In this document: piece after piece, positions 1-8,276 of the stretch
Position numbering within the stretch: position 1 is the first letter of the stretch
How the letters are laid out: every line of letters begins with the position of its first letter
From: Thermoanaerobacter thermocopriae JCM 7501
GTDB lineage: Bacteria; Bacillota; Thermoanaerobacteria; Thermoanaerobacterales; Thermoanaerobacteraceae
NCBI RefSeq assembly: GCF_001310975.1
Contig: NZ_BAZY01000008.1
Location: 37,757 to 101,756 of the forward strand
Length of the DNA stretch: 64,000 nucleotides
Direction of reading: 5' to 3'
Notes under the pieces: model-generated
Databases searched by the model: none
Seen by the model: only the letters and a program-made list of their open reading frames with translations
What the model was told of the DNA's origin: nothing
Program-made: the position numbers and the translations under genes

Positions 1-212
1 AAATCAAAACCTTTTTCTAATATTTTTATATGATATAACCTGGCATTTTCATAGGAGTCTTCTTTTTTTACTATTTCTTCTAGCGTTTCTGTTAAAAGCC
101 TAGATACAGATGTATTTTTATCTATAGCTATATGTTTTATCCTTTGTAATAAATTTTTAGGTAAAGACAATGTGATGTTCTGCGTTTCTATTTTTTGCCT
201 TTCTCTATTCAT
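1..212 (-). CDS. Ribbon-helix-helix DNA-binding protein (antitoxin-like), 3' end outside the window
   Basis: The reading frame starts at the ATG at 212-210, behind a perfect GGAGGTGAT, and runs off the left edge after about 70 codons. The protein begins MNRERQKIETQNITLSLP and continues with a basic helix (KNLLQRIKHIAI) and a short segment DKNTSVSRLLTETL. A beta-strand ITLSLP followed by two amphipathic helices is the pattern of the CopG/Arc ribbon-helix-helix fold, common in antitoxins and small repressors. It has its own promoter with an inverted repeat across the -10 box, which fits autoregulation. Any toxin partner would lie beyond the left edge. The fold is inferred from pattern, and the partner is unknown. 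Confidence 0.65.
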   Translation of the reverse strand, partial: MNRERQKIETQNITLSLPKNLLQRIKHIAIDKNTSVSRLLTETLEEIVKKEDSYENARLYHIKILEKGFD

Positions 213-223
213 AATATCACCTC

Positions 224-262
224 CACGTAATTTAGTATAACACATTTTTACGTGTAAATCAA
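224..262 (-). promoter_or_regulatory. Promoter and operator of the ribbon-helix-helix gene
   Basis: On the minus strand a -35 TTGATT (257-262) and -10 TATACT (234-239) are separated by 17 bases. The inverted repeat CACGTAA (224-230) / TTACGTG (248-254) flanks the -10 box, so a bound repressor would cover the promoter. Autoregulation is inferred. Confidence 0.5.
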
Positions 263-376
263 TTGTTATGTTAACAAATGCATAGATATAAGCCAAGGAA
301 AATTTATATGGTAAAGAACGTGAAATTTTGCTAGGTACAATGATAGAGAATGACAAAGAAAGCAAATAGAAATAAA

Positions 377-410
377 GAAATTGGGTAAAAACTTACCCAA
401 TTTCTTATTC
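377..410 (-). terminator. Terminator of hsp20
   Basis: A 12-bp perfect stem, 377-388 with 393-404, has a 4-base loop. It begins just past the hsp20 stop codon and is followed on the minus strand by a T-rich tract. Confidence 0.75.
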
Positions 411-842
411 TATATCTATTTTTCTTCCCTTTGGTTTGCTTGGATGTAATTTTGGCATTGTGATTTTGAGTATGCCGTTTTCAAATTTAGCGGTAGTTCT
501 TTCAGGGTCTACTTCCGCAGGTAGTTCTATTCTTCTGGCAAAACTTCCGTAATATCTTTCTCTCATGTAATAATTTTTATTTTCTCTTTCTTCATCTACT
601 GTGGTTTGTCCTTTTATTTCCAATATGTTGTCATAAACATTTATTTCAATGTCTTTTTTGTCAACGCCTGGTAGTTCAGCTGTTGCGACTATTTCTGTTT
701 CAGATTCGGTGATGTCTACTCTTGGCCGAGAAAATAGACCTGAAATAGAGGGGAAGTTTACATCAAAAATGCTTGGCAAATTTCTAATATTAAAATCAAA
801 TGGCCAATCCCACCAGTCACGTCCTCGCCTCATTAAACTCAT
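405..842 (-). CDS. hsp20: Hsp20 / alpha-crystallin small heat-shock protein
   Basis: A 145-residue ATP-independent holdase that binds unfolding proteins in the cytoplasm. A short aromatic-rich N-terminal arm (residues 1-35) precedes the alpha-crystallin domain (about 38-135), which contains the conserved ELPGVDKKDIEI segment and the late A-x-x-x-N-G-I-L-K motif (AKFENGILKI). The extreme C-terminus holds an I-D-I, the IxI motif used in oligomer assembly. The start at 842 is fixed by GGAGGTGATGTAA directly upstream. It is a single-gene unit with its own sigma-A-type promoter and terminator. I see no CIRCE element, so HrcA control is not supported. Family length is normal. Confidence 0.95.
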   Translation of the reverse strand: MSLMRRGRDWWDWPFDFNIRNLPSIFDVNFPSISGLFSRPRVDITESETEIVATAELPGVDKKDIEINVYDNILEIKGQTTVDEERENKNYYMRERYYGSFARRIELPAEVDPERTTAKFENGILKITMPKLHPSKPKGRKIDIE

Positions 843-872
843 TTACATCACCTCCATATTTTTCTATTATTT

Positions 873-900
873 ATTATATCACATTGATTAAGTTTTGCAA
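873..900 (-). promoter_or_regulatory. hsp20 promoter
   Basis: Minus-strand -35 TTGCAA (895-900), 16-base spacer, -10 TATAAT (873-878), about 30 bases upstream of the start codon. Confidence 0.6.
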
Positions 901-1005
901 TTATTAGGTTTCTCAAAATCTTCACATTTAATTCTTACTTTTTTATTCTTTTTATGTTAAAATTTATAAGAGTGAGACTGACGATGTCAAAAAGGAAGTG
1001 ATTGG

Positions 1006-1914
1006 ATGCGTCCAGATGAAAAAGATGTAAGTAAGTTGTACTTTTTTGTCATGTTACTTTTCATAACAGTGGGATATTTGGTGCAAAAGGCTTCTTTATA
1101 TATAGGTATAGTCATCACAGAATTTTTTCTTGTTTTACTGCCTGTTATTCTTTATCTTTTTTTGAAAAAATACGATGTAAAATATGTTTTAAGGTTGAAT
1201 CCTATAAAAGGGGAACAAGTTTTTTTAGTGATAATAATAGCTATTTTAGGATGGATAGTGTCGGGTTTTTTTGCACTTTTGACAAATTATTTTCTATCTA
1301 AACTGGGTAAAATTCCCGTGATGCCTATACCTGCAGCTTCCAATATACAAGAACTTTTTATTCAAATTTTAATATTTGGAGCTGTAGCTGCCTGTTGCGA
1401 AGAAATATTTATGCGGGGACTTGTGATGAGAAGTTTTGAAATGAGGGGTTCTATAAAGAGTATTTTTATAACCGCTATATTCTTTGCAATGCTTCATTTA
1501 AATGTACAAAATTTTTTGAGTATACTTTTTCTCGGTAGTTTATTGGGATATGTGGTGTATAGAACTAATTCCATATATGGGGGAATGATAGGCCATTTCA
1601 CAAATAACACTATTTCTGTTTTACTGTCCTATTTCATAGCACAACAAAACTTAGGAAAAACAACTTCATTACAACAGGTAGATATTCCATTTATTGCTGT
1701 TATTAGTTATGGGATTTTTGCATTATTTGCTGCTATTCTTTTGTATGTGCAATTAAGATATTTGAAGAAAGTAACTGACCCATATGTTATCCGCGGTACT
1801 ACAAAGTTAAAAGAAGACTTACATATTTTCTTGCATTGGCCTGTACTTTTATCAGTGTTAGTATTTTTGTATAAAATTACTGAGCAGATATTAAAAATAG
1901 CTGGGGTTATGTAA
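1006..1914 (+). CDS. CPBP-family intramembrane metalloprotease
   Basis: A 302-residue membrane protein with about eight hydrophobic segments. It carries the CPBP (Abi/CAAX-processing) motifs: EExxxR in CCEEIFMRG (near residue 132), a histidine in AMLHLN (near 163) and GHFTNN (near 196). These residues form the metal site of this family, which in bacteria cleaves membrane-bound substrates and often matures peptides or gives self-protection. The start has AAGGAAGTGATTGG just upstream. The gene is monocistronic, between hsp20 (opposite strand) and the LacI regulator. Its substrate cannot be read from the sequence. Confidence 0.85.
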   Translation: MRPDEKDVSKLYFFVMLLFITVGYLVQKASLYIGIVITEFFLVLLPVILYLFLKKYDVKYVLRLNPIKGEQVFLVIIIAILGWIVSGFFALLTNYFLSKLGKIPVMPIPAASNIQELFIQILIFGAVAACCEEIFMRGLVMRSFEMRGSIKSIFITAIFFAMLHLNVQNFLSILFLGSLLGYVVYRTNSIYGGMIGHFTNNTISVLLSYFIAQQNLGKTTSLQQVDIPFIAVISYGIFALFAAILLYVQLRYLKKVTDPYVIRGTTKLKEDLHIFLHWPVLLSVLVFLYKITEQILKIAGVM

Positions 1915-1941
1915 GGAATGCTTAAAAGAAAATGAAAACTG

Positions 1942-1999
1942 TTGACGTAAAGAAAAGAATAGTATAGAATAATAGATAGGAAAAATGCAATCGGTTTCA
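1942..1999 (+). promoter_or_regulatory. Promoter and possible operator of the LacI-family gene
   Basis: -35 TTGACG (1942-1947), 17-base spacer, -10 TAGAAT (1965-1970). Downstream, TGCAATCGGTTTCA (1986-1999) is an imperfect palindrome centred on CG, like LacI-family operators, and would block transcription after initiation. The operator call is inference. Confidence 0.45.
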
Positions 2000-2018
2000 T
2001 TTTGAAGGTGGTGGTATA

Positions 2019-3032
2019 ATGAATGTTACGATTAAAGATGTGGCAAAAAGGGCAAATGTTGCTCCTTCTACTGTTTCAAGGGTTATTGCGGATAATCCTC
2101 GTATAAGCAAAGAGACAAAAGAAAGAGTTTGGAAGGCAATGGAGGAATTGGGGTATTATCCAAACGCCATTGCCAGAAGCCTTGCAAGTAAAGTGACAAA
2201 TACTTTGGGACTTATAATGCCTCGCTCGACAGAAGAAGCTTTTTCGAATCCTTTTTTCCCTGAAGTTATGAGGGGAATAAGTGTTGTTGCCCATAAAGAA
2301 AAGTATGATTTGCTTTTGTCGACATCTGGAAATCAAGAAGAGGAAAAAGAAGCGGTTATAAATATGGTAAAGGGCAAACGAGTAGATGGAATAATTCTTT
2401 TATCTTCTCGTACAACCGATGAACTTATACCTTGGTTGAGAGATGAGAAATTTCCTTTTGTAGTTATAGGTAAACCTTTGGATGCCAAAGGTGTGTATTG
2501 GGTCGATAATGACAATATAGGGGCTTCTAAACTTGCTACTAATTACCTTATTAAACATGGGCATAAAAAAATTGCTTTTATAAGTGGTTCATTGGAATAT
2601 GTAGTGAGTTTAGACAGATTAGACGGTTATAAACTTGCCCTTGAAGAAAATGGGATATCTTTTAATAGAAAGTTGGCGGAACAGGATGATTTTTCAGAAG
2701 ATGGTGGATACAGGGCGATGATGAGAATTTTGGATAGAGAAAAACCTACTGCGGTTGTTGTCACTGATGATATTATGGCATTTGGTGTTATAAGGGCTGC
2801 AATAGATAAAGGATATAGAGTTCCTGAGGATATATCGATAGTAGGGTTTAACAACATCCCCTTGTCAGCTTTTGCAAATCCGCCTCTTACCACAATAGAT
2901 ATTTCTACATTTGATTTGGGTATTAAGTCTGCAGAGCTTTTGATTGCTAGGTTAAAGCAAAAAGAAATTGACACAGACCACATCATTGTACCTGTAAAGC
3001 TTGTAGAAAGGAAATCTTGTGTTGCAAGATAA
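2019..3032 (+). CDS. LacI-family transcriptional regulator
   Basis: A 337-residue repressor-type regulator. The N-terminal helix-turn-helix is diagnostic (TIKDVAKRANVAPSTVSRV, residues 4-22), followed by the hinge helix region (NAIARSLASK). Residues 60-335 form the periplasmic-binding-protein-like effector domain, with the typical DDIMAFG and DISIVGFNN blocks. The family binds sugars or related effectors. The start follows AAGGTGGTGG. It stands alone between a terminator and a nucleotidyltransferase gene, so the regulated sugar genes are not adjacent, and a possible autoregulatory operator lies upstream. The effector is unknown. Confidence 0.93.
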   Translation: MNVTIKDVAKRANVAPSTVSRVIADNPRISKETKERVWKAMEELGYYPNAIARSLASKVTNTLGLIMPRSTEEAFSNPFFPEVMRGISVVAHKEKYDLLLSTSGNQEEEKEAVINMVKGKRVDGIILLSSRTTDELIPWLRDEKFPFVVIGKPLDAKGVYWVDNDNIGASKLATNYLIKHGHKKIAFISGSLEYVVSLDRLDGYKLALEENGISFNRKLAEQDDFSEDGGYRAMMRILDREKPTAVVVTDDIMAFGVIRAAIDKGYRVPEDISIVGFNNIPLSAFANPPLTTIDISTFDLGIKSAELLIARLKQKEIDTDHIIVPVKLVERKSCVAR

Positions 3033-3035
3033 AAA

Positions 3036-3068
3036 GAGCAGACTTCTCAAGTTGAAGTCTGCTTTTAA
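3036..3068 (+). terminator. Terminator after the LacI gene
   Basis: A 10-bp stem (3037-3046 with 3054-3063) with a 7-base loop, then TTTT. It ends before the next gene's Shine-Dalgarno sequence, so the nucleotidyltransferase start upstream of it (in-frame from 3019) is unlikely. Confidence 0.7.
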
Positions 3069-3093
3069 AAAAATTTATAAGGAGGTGTTTTTT

Positions 3094-3432
3094 ATGATTG
3101 GGACTACCAAACTCAATATTGAGGAAATTTATAAAAATGAAATAGAAAAAATAAAAAATCAGATTATTAAACAGTTTAATCCAGAAAAAATAATTTTATT
3201 TGGTTCCTGTGCTGCAAATACGATAAAGTTTGATAGCGATATAGATTTATGTATTGTTATTGACACCGAAAATAAAAGAAAAATTAAAACAGAACTATAT
3301 GGTATTGAACACAGTATTCCACTAGATATAATAGTTTACACACCGGAAGAATGGAATAAACACATAAAGAGCAAGCAAAGTTTTGCTTATATAATAAATT
3401 CAGAAGGGGTTGTTTTATATGACAGACAGTAA
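3094..3432 (+). CDS. MNT-type minimal nucleotidyltransferase (MntA-like)
   Basis: A 112-residue protein with the polymerase-beta superfamily signature GSx10DxD: G37-S38 followed by D49 and D51 in FDSDIDLC. In known pairs this minimal enzyme adds nucleotides (AMP in MntA) to a neighbouring HEPN protein. The start at 3094 is chosen because GGAGGTG lies 6 bases upstream; a longer frame from 3019 would run through the preceding terminator. The stop overlaps the HEPN gene start by 14 bases, implying translational coupling. The pair is either a toxin-antitoxin module or the HI0073/HI0074-type two-component nucleotidyltransferase. Confidence 0.85.
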   Translation: MIGTTKLNIEEIYKNEIEKIKNQIIKQFNPEKIILFGSCAANTIKFDSDIDLCIVIDTENKRKIKTELYGIEHSIPLDIIVYTPEEWNKHIKSKQSFAYIINSEGVVLYDRQ

Positions 3433-3810
3433 ATATTATCAGGATTGGTTTAAAAAAGCAGAACAAGACCTGAGAGCTGCTGATATTCTTCTAAGATTTG
3501 AGGAATATATGATACAGTAGCATTTCATTGCCAACAGGCTGTAGAAAAATACTTAAAAGGATATTTGATATTTTATGGTTCTTCTATTAAAAAGACACAT
3601 GATTTAACTGTGTTATGTAATATGTGTACTAATTATAATGAGGGTTTTAAAGATTTTTTTGACGACTGCAAATTTCTAACTGTTTTTTATAATGAAATTA
3701 AATATCCACCTGCTGAAACTTATGAAGAAGTTACAAAAGAGGAGGCACAAAAAGCATTTGAAATAGCTCAAAAGATTAGAGGCTTTGTATTAGAACAAAT
3801 TAATAGTTAG
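3419..3810 (+). CDS. HEPN-domain protein, partner of the nucleotidyltransferase (frameshifted)
   Basis: The frame starts MTDSKYYQDWFKKAEQDLRAA, stops at 3520, and continues one frame over as AFHCQQAVEKYLKGYLIFYG to 3810. One missing base near 3505-3510 explains the break (EEY-YDTVAFHCQQ) and gives about 130 residues, the usual HEPN length. CQQAVEKYLK and KTHDL are typical of HEPN domains that sit beside MNT enzymes. I do not see the RX4HXY RNase motif of HepT toxins, which favours the HI0074-like substrate-binding type over a ribonuclease. Its start overlaps the upstream gene. Confidence 0.75.
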
Positions 3811-3825
3811 ATATATAAAATTAAA

Positions 3826-3870
3826 CAAAATGATTTCACCTTACTAGAAGTAATTAGTGAAATCATTTTG
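3826..3870. terminator. Shared terminator between the HEPN gene and murC
   Basis: A 14-bp perfect inverted repeat, 3826-3839 with 3857-3870, lies between two convergent genes. It has AT-rich flanks and can serve both strands. Confidence 0.65.
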
Positions 3871-3886
3871 AATGAATTCCGTATTT

Positions 3887-5280
3887 TTACATTCCTACAG
3901 CTTTTTTATAGTCTTTTAGGAACATTTCTCCTACTTCGTAGATATTTCCTGCTCCAATTGTTAATACTAAATCGCCTGCTTTTGCATTTTTGTTTAAATA
4001 CTCCATTATAGAGTCGAAGTCTTTTAAGTACAAAACATCCTTCCCCTTTTGAGAGATTAGTTCCACTAAATCTTTAGAAGAAACAATTCCTGTATCTTTT
4101 TCTCTTGCGGCGTATATGTCTGCTATTATTATTTTATCTGCATTGTCAAAGGATTCCGCAAACTCATTGAGCAAGGCTTTAGTTCTAGAGTAAGTGTGGG
4201 GCTGGAATATACAGATAATTCTTTTGTGAGGATAGTTTTTTGCTGCTTCTAAAGTCGCTTTTATTTCAGCAGGGTGATGAGCATAGTCATCCACAATTGT
4301 TATGCCGTCTACTATTCCTTTTATTTCGAATCTTCTATGGGTGCCTTTGAATTCAGTTAAATAATGAGAAGCTTTTTTTATGTCGATTCCTACAAGGTGA
4401 CTTACTGCCAAAGCAGCTAAAGCGTTGTAAACATTATGCTTTCCGGGTATTGACAATTTGAAATTGCCCATATATTCCTCTTTATAATAAACGTCAAAAA
4501 TAGCACAGCCTTTATCATCAAACCTTATGTTTTTTGCTTTCCAATCACTATCTTTGTAAATACCATAAGTAACAATATTTTTATTTAGCCCATTTACGAC
4601 ATACATAGTGTTGGCATCGTCTTTACAGGCTACCACGTATCCATCTGGTGGAACTAAACTGGCGAATTGTCTAAAAGATTGTTTTATGTTGTCGATATTT
4701 TTGAAATAATCTAAGTGGTCTGAGTCAACGTTTAGGATGACAGCTATGTAAGGATAAAATTTTAAGAAACTATCTGTATATTCACAGGCTTCTGTGACAA
4801 AATATTCACTGTTTCCAACCCTCACATTTCCTCCTATTACATCTACTTCTCCACCTACTAAAACTGTAGGGTCATATCCCATACCATCGAATATTACGGA
4901 TATTAAAGATGTAGTAGTTGTCTTTCCATGACTTCCAGAAACAGCAATGCCGTATTTGTATTTTTTCATAATGAGGCTAAAAGGGTAGCCCTGTCTATAG
5001 TAGGTATATTTAATTCTTTAGCCTTTTGATATTCAGGATTGTCTTCATGGATAGCAGCCGTATACACTACTAAATCGGCACCTATGACACTATTTTCATT
5101 GTGAGGTATTGTTATAACTGCTCCTTCCTGTCTTAATTTTTCAATTATATGAGAATTTTTTATATCCGAGCCTGTTACTGCATGACCGTTATTCAAAAGT
5201 ATATGAGCTAAACCGCTCATACTTATACCGCCAATTCCTATAAAATGCACTCTTTTGAAGTTCTCAAGGTTTATATTCAT
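3887..5280 (-). CDS. murC: UDP-N-acetylmuramate--L-alanine ligase (one frameshift)
   Basis: MurC adds L-alanine to UDP-MurNAc in the cytoplasm, the first amino-acid step of peptidoglycan precursor synthesis, using ATP. The N-terminal half (5280 down to about 4970) has the nucleotide-binding FIGIGGISMSGLAHI. The rest begins MKKYKYGIAVSGSHGKTTTTS, the Mur-ligase P-loop, and contains DDYAHHPAEI and the C-terminal ligase domain. The two parts are joined by restoring one A at 4969-4971 (LLASL-MKKYKY), giving 464 residues, normal for MurC. It is divergent from purR. Because the gene is essential, a sequencing deletion is the best explanation. Confidence 0.93.
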
Positions 5281-5391
5281 AATTAATCGCCTCTCTCAGT
5301 TCTTATTAACTATTATTGCCTTTTCATGGTTAAAATATGATTAAAGCTTGTCAAAGGGAACAAATATTTTATAAAAAAATTATATCACATA

Positions 5392-5420
5392 TTGCAGAAA
5401 AATGAACTTTTAAATATAAT
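5392..5420 (+). promoter_or_regulatory. purR promoter
   Basis: -35 TTGCAG (5392-5397), 17-base spacer, -10 TATAAT (5415-5420), about 37 bases before the purR start. Confidence 0.6.
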
Positions 5421-5456
5421 TTTGGTATAAATTTGTATGTGTGGAGGTTATTTTTT

Positions 5457-6281
5457 ATGGATAAGTACAAACGGTATGAGCGATTGGCAGCAATCGTTAA
5501 GATATTTAGTGAAAATCCCAATACCCTCATAAATTTAGAATATTTTATGAATTTTTTTGGCATAGCCAAATCTACTGCCTCTGAAGATATCGATATTTTA
5601 AAGAATGTGATAGAAAAATTTAATTTTGGCAAATTAATTACATTGCCTGGAGCTGGTGGTGGAGTAAAGTACATTCCTATATCTGATATTAAAAGTTATT
5701 TGCCCTTTGTAGAAGAAATAAAGGAAAAGTTAAAAGACCCTTCTAGAATAATTCCCGGTGGGTTTCTATATACTGCCGATTTAATTTATTCTCCCAATAT
5801 TGTAACAAAAATTGGTGAGATTTTAGTGCTTCCTTTTTTGGATAAGGAAGTTGATGCAATTGTAACTGTGGAGACCAAGGGTATACCTATTGCCTTAATG
5901 TGTGCAAGGACGCTTAATGTTCCACTTGTAATAATTAGAAAAGATAGTAGAGTTACAGAAGGATCTTTTGTGTCTATTAATTATATTTCTGGTTCTCAAA
6001 GGCACATACGCTCTATGTCTTTGGCTAGAAGGTCTTTACAGAAAGGTTCTAAAGTATTATTGATAGATGACTTTATGAAAGCAGGTGGGACGATTAAAGG
6101 TATGATGGAGCTTATGGAGGAATTTGACGCTGAAGTGGTTGGTGCAGGAGTTATGATTTCGACGGAAAAACCGGAGAATAAGCTGGTAGATAATTACATT
6201 TCAGTTTTCGTGTTAAAAAATATGGAAGAAGACAAAAATATAATTGATATTGAAATAAGTGATTGGATATTGAAAGGTTAA
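5457..6281 (+). CDS. purR: Purine operon repressor PurR (PRPP-responsive)
   Basis: A 274-residue protein of the Gram-positive PurR family, unrelated to LacI-type PurR. It has an N-terminal winged helix (residues 1-75, ending in the glycine-rich GAGGGVKY) and a type I phosphoribosyltransferase-like domain with the PRPP loop VLLIDDFMKAGGT (about 200-212). Known members repress purine genes and release DNA when PRPP is high. The start at 5457 has GTGGAGG 9 bases upstream; an in-frame start further up lacks one. It lies before spoVG as in Bacillus, although no yabJ is present between them. Confidence 0.93.
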   Translation: MDKYKRYERLAAIVKIFSENPNTLINLEYFMNFFGIAKSTASEDIDILKNVIEKFNFGKLITLPGAGGGVKYIPISDIKSYLPFVEEIKEKLKDPSRIIPGGFLYTADLIYSPNIVTKIGEILVLPFLDKEVDAIVTVETKGIPIALMCARTLNVPLVIIRKDSRVTEGSFVSINYISGSQRHIRSMSLARRSLQKGSKVLLIDDFMKAGGTIKGMMELMEEFDAEVVGAGVMISTEKPENKLVDNYISVFVLKNMEEDKNIIDIEISDWILKG

Positions 6282-6305
6282 AAGGAATAAAAATTTTTTA
6301 AAAAT

Positions 6306-6442
6306 TTTTCAGGATTTTAGTTTTTGCTGAAGGAAATTTTAATTTTGTGGCGAATATTTATAAAGTAAAAAGTTTTAATGTAGGTGGTGGACACGCCGAA
6401 ATTACGCTTGTGGAGATTGCAAAAAAGATAAGCGATCGATGA
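6306..6442 (+). pseudogene. Unrecognised open frame between purR and spoVG
   Basis: A stretch of about 45 codons without a clear start ends at 6442 and encodes segments such as EGNFNFVANIYK and NVGGGHAEITLVEIAKK. It reads like protein, but no family is recognised and no Shine-Dalgarno sequence is visible. It occupies the place where Bacillus has yabJ, but the sequence does not look like RidA/YabJ. It may be a remnant or a frame-damaged small gene. Confidence 0.25.
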
Positions 6443-6515
6443 AACAAGAAGCTCAAAAATTAGAGCAGTTCCACAATGCTAACATAGGTTTTAACTTCAG
6501 GAAGGTGGTGAGCTT

Positions 6516-6788
6516 ATGGAAATTACAGACGTAAGGGTGAGAAAACTTAATGAGGAAGGCAAAATGAAGGCTGTAGTTTCTGTAACCTTTGACAATGAAT
6601 TTGTGGTTCACGATATAAAGGTTATAGAAGGCCAAGATGGGCTGTTTATTGCTATGCCCAGCAGAAAGACTCCTGGAGGGGAGTTTAAGGATATTGCTCA
6701 CCCTATAAATTCAGATACAAGAAATAAGTTGCAAAGCGCTATACTTAAAGAATATGAAAAGGCAAAAGAACAGGGAGCTGCACAATAA
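6516..6788 (+). CDS. spoVG: SpoVG, RNA-binding regulator
   Basis: A 90-residue protein beginning [20 protein letters not shown], with the highly conserved [21 protein letters not shown] block. SpoVG is a small site-specific RNA/DNA-binding protein first known for spore cortex formation and septation control. Start and Shine-Dalgarno (AGGAAGGTGGTG) are unambiguous. It follows purR and precedes glmU and prs, the same order as in Bacillus. Length is normal and the gene is intact. Confidence 0.96.
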   Translation: MEITDVRVRKLNEEGKMKAVVSVTFDNEFVVHDIKVIEGQDGLFIAMPSRKTPGGEFKDIAHPINSDTRNKLQSAILKEYEKAKEQGAAQ

Positions 6789-6793
6789 GGAAT

Positions 6794-6825
6794 AAAAAGG
6801 AGCTTGTCTCCTTTTTATTTTTTTT
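6794..6825 (+). terminator. spoVG terminator
   Basis: Stem AAAAAGGAG (6794-6802) with CTCCTTTTT (6808-6816), followed by a T-rich tract. Confidence 0.8.
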
Positions 6826-6897
6826 GTTGAACTTTGTTGCAATTATAGTTAAAATAGTATAGGATATCAGAATTAAATTTAAGAGGGTGTGGAAAAA

Positions 6898-8271
6898 TTG
6901 GAAGGGCTAGTGACGCTTATTTTAGCTGCAGGGCTAGGGAAAAGGATGAAATCTAAGCATCCTAAGGTGGTTCATAAAGTTTGTGGCAAACCGATGATAG
7001 AATGGGTAGTAGATGCGGTAGAAGAAATAGGAAGTAGCGAAGTGATTGTAGTAGTGGGACACAAAGCAGAAGAAGTTAAGGAAGTTTTAAAAGAAAGAGT
7101 GAAGTATGCTTATCAACAAGTGCAGTTAGGGACGGGCCATGCCGTAATGATGGCGGAGGACTTACTCCCTGATGAAGGGAATGTAATGATTTTGACAGGA
7201 GATACTCCTCTTATTACCTCCAATACCTTAAAAGAATTAATAAATTTTCATATTAAAGAGGGCAACAGTGTTACTATTTTGTCTTCAGTATTAGAAGACC
7301 CAACCGGTTATGGGAGAATAATAAGGGATGGAAGTGGAAACGTTATAAAAATTGTGGAAGATAAAGATGCAACAGAAGAAGAAAAACGCATCCATGAGAT
7401 AAATTCTGCCATGTACGTTATGGATATAGCCAAACTGAAGAAGGCATTAAGGAGAATAACCAATAATAACGCACAAGGTGAATATTATCTGACGGATGCT
7501 GTGGAAATTATAAGAGATATGGGTGGAAAAATTGGAGCTTTTACTGTATCATCAGAAGAGATAACGGGAGTAAATTCAAGGGTGCAACTTTTTGAAGCAG
7601 AAAAAATAATGAGAAAACGGATTAATTATCGTCACATGGAAAATGGAGTAACAATAGTGGACCCCGAGACCACTTATATAGGAGCTGATGTGGAGATTGG
7701 AGCAGATACTATAATAATGCCTGGTTGTGTTATAGAAGGGAAAACTAAAATAGGGAGTGATTGTGAAATAGGGCCTAATTGTAGGATTGTTGATTCAGAA
7801 ATTGGTGATGGATGTAGTATAATGTATTCTGTAATACTCTCTTCAAAAATAAAAAATAATGTTAAAATCGGGCCTTTTGCTCACATAAGGCCAGAAACTG
7901 TGATACAAAGTAATGTCAAAATAGGGGATTTTGTAGAGATAAAGAAATCTATAATTGATGAAGGAAGTAAAGTTCCTCATCTTACCTATGTAGGAGACGC
8001 GGAAATTGGTAAAAATGTCAATATGGGATGTGGATCTATTACAGTCAACTATGATGGGAAACAAAAGCACAAGACAATAATAGGAGATAATGTTTTTGTG
8101 GGGTGTAATGTAAATCTTGTAGCGCCAGTGAAGATTGGAAGTAATGCTTATGTCGCTGCTGGCTCAACTATAACAGAGAATGTTCCCGAAGGAGCCCTTG
8201 CCATAGCCAGAAGTAGGCAAACCAATAAAGAAGGTTGGGTTCAGGAAAGAATAAAAAAAGGGAGGCTTTAA
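6898..8271 (+). CDS. glmU: Bifunctional GlmU: UDP-GlcNAc pyrophosphorylase / GlcN-1-P acetyltransferase
   Basis: GlmU makes UDP-GlcNAc for peptidoglycan and other envelope polymers. The N-terminal uridyltransferase domain has LILAAGLGKRMKSKHPKV. The C-terminal half from about residue 250 is a left-handed beta-helix of hexapeptide repeats with the acetyltransferase block (GDFVEIKKS, VPHLTYVGDAEIG). I take the TTG at 6898 as the start, 10 bases after GAGGG; the GTG at 6889 would sit directly against the ribosome binding site. About 457 residues, normal length and intact. prs follows 5 bases later, so the two are cotranscribed. Confidence 0.94.
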   Translation: MEGLVTLILAAGLGKRMKSKHPKVVHKVCGKPMIEWVVDAVEEIGSSEVIVVVGHKAEEVKEVLKERVKYAYQQVQLGTGHAVMMAEDLLPDEGNVMILTGDTPLITSNTLKELINFHIKEGNSVTILSSVLEDPTGYGRIIRDGSGNVIKIVEDKDATEEEKRIHEINSAMYVMDIAKLKKALRRITNNNAQGEYYLTDAVEIIRDMGGKIGAFTVSSEEITGVNSRVQLFEAEKIMRKRINYRHMENGVTIVDPETTYIGADVEIGADTIIMPGCVIEGKTKIGSDCEIGPNCRIVDSEIGDGCSIMYSVILSSKIKNNVKIGPFAHIRPETVIQSNVKIGDFVEIKKSIIDEGSKVPHLTYVGDAEIGKNVNMGCGSITVNYDGKQKHKTIIGDNVFVGCNVNLVAPVKIGSNAYVAAGSTITENVPEGALAIARSRQTNKEGWVQERIKKGRL

Positions 8272-8276
8272 ATTAA

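Noticed and set aside
300..370. Short open stretch ending GTMIENDKESK upstream of the hsp20 terminator on the plus strand
   Set aside because: There is no start or ribosome binding site and it is too short to judge; it may be the tail of a lost gene.
649..891. Open frame of 80 codons opposite hsp20
   Set aside because: It lies on the antisense strand of a clear Hsp20 gene, has no ribosome binding site and no family pattern.
3565..3810. A stand-alone 81-codon HEPN fragment
   Set aside because: The upstream frame supplies the missing N-terminus once one base is restored, so it is one gene.
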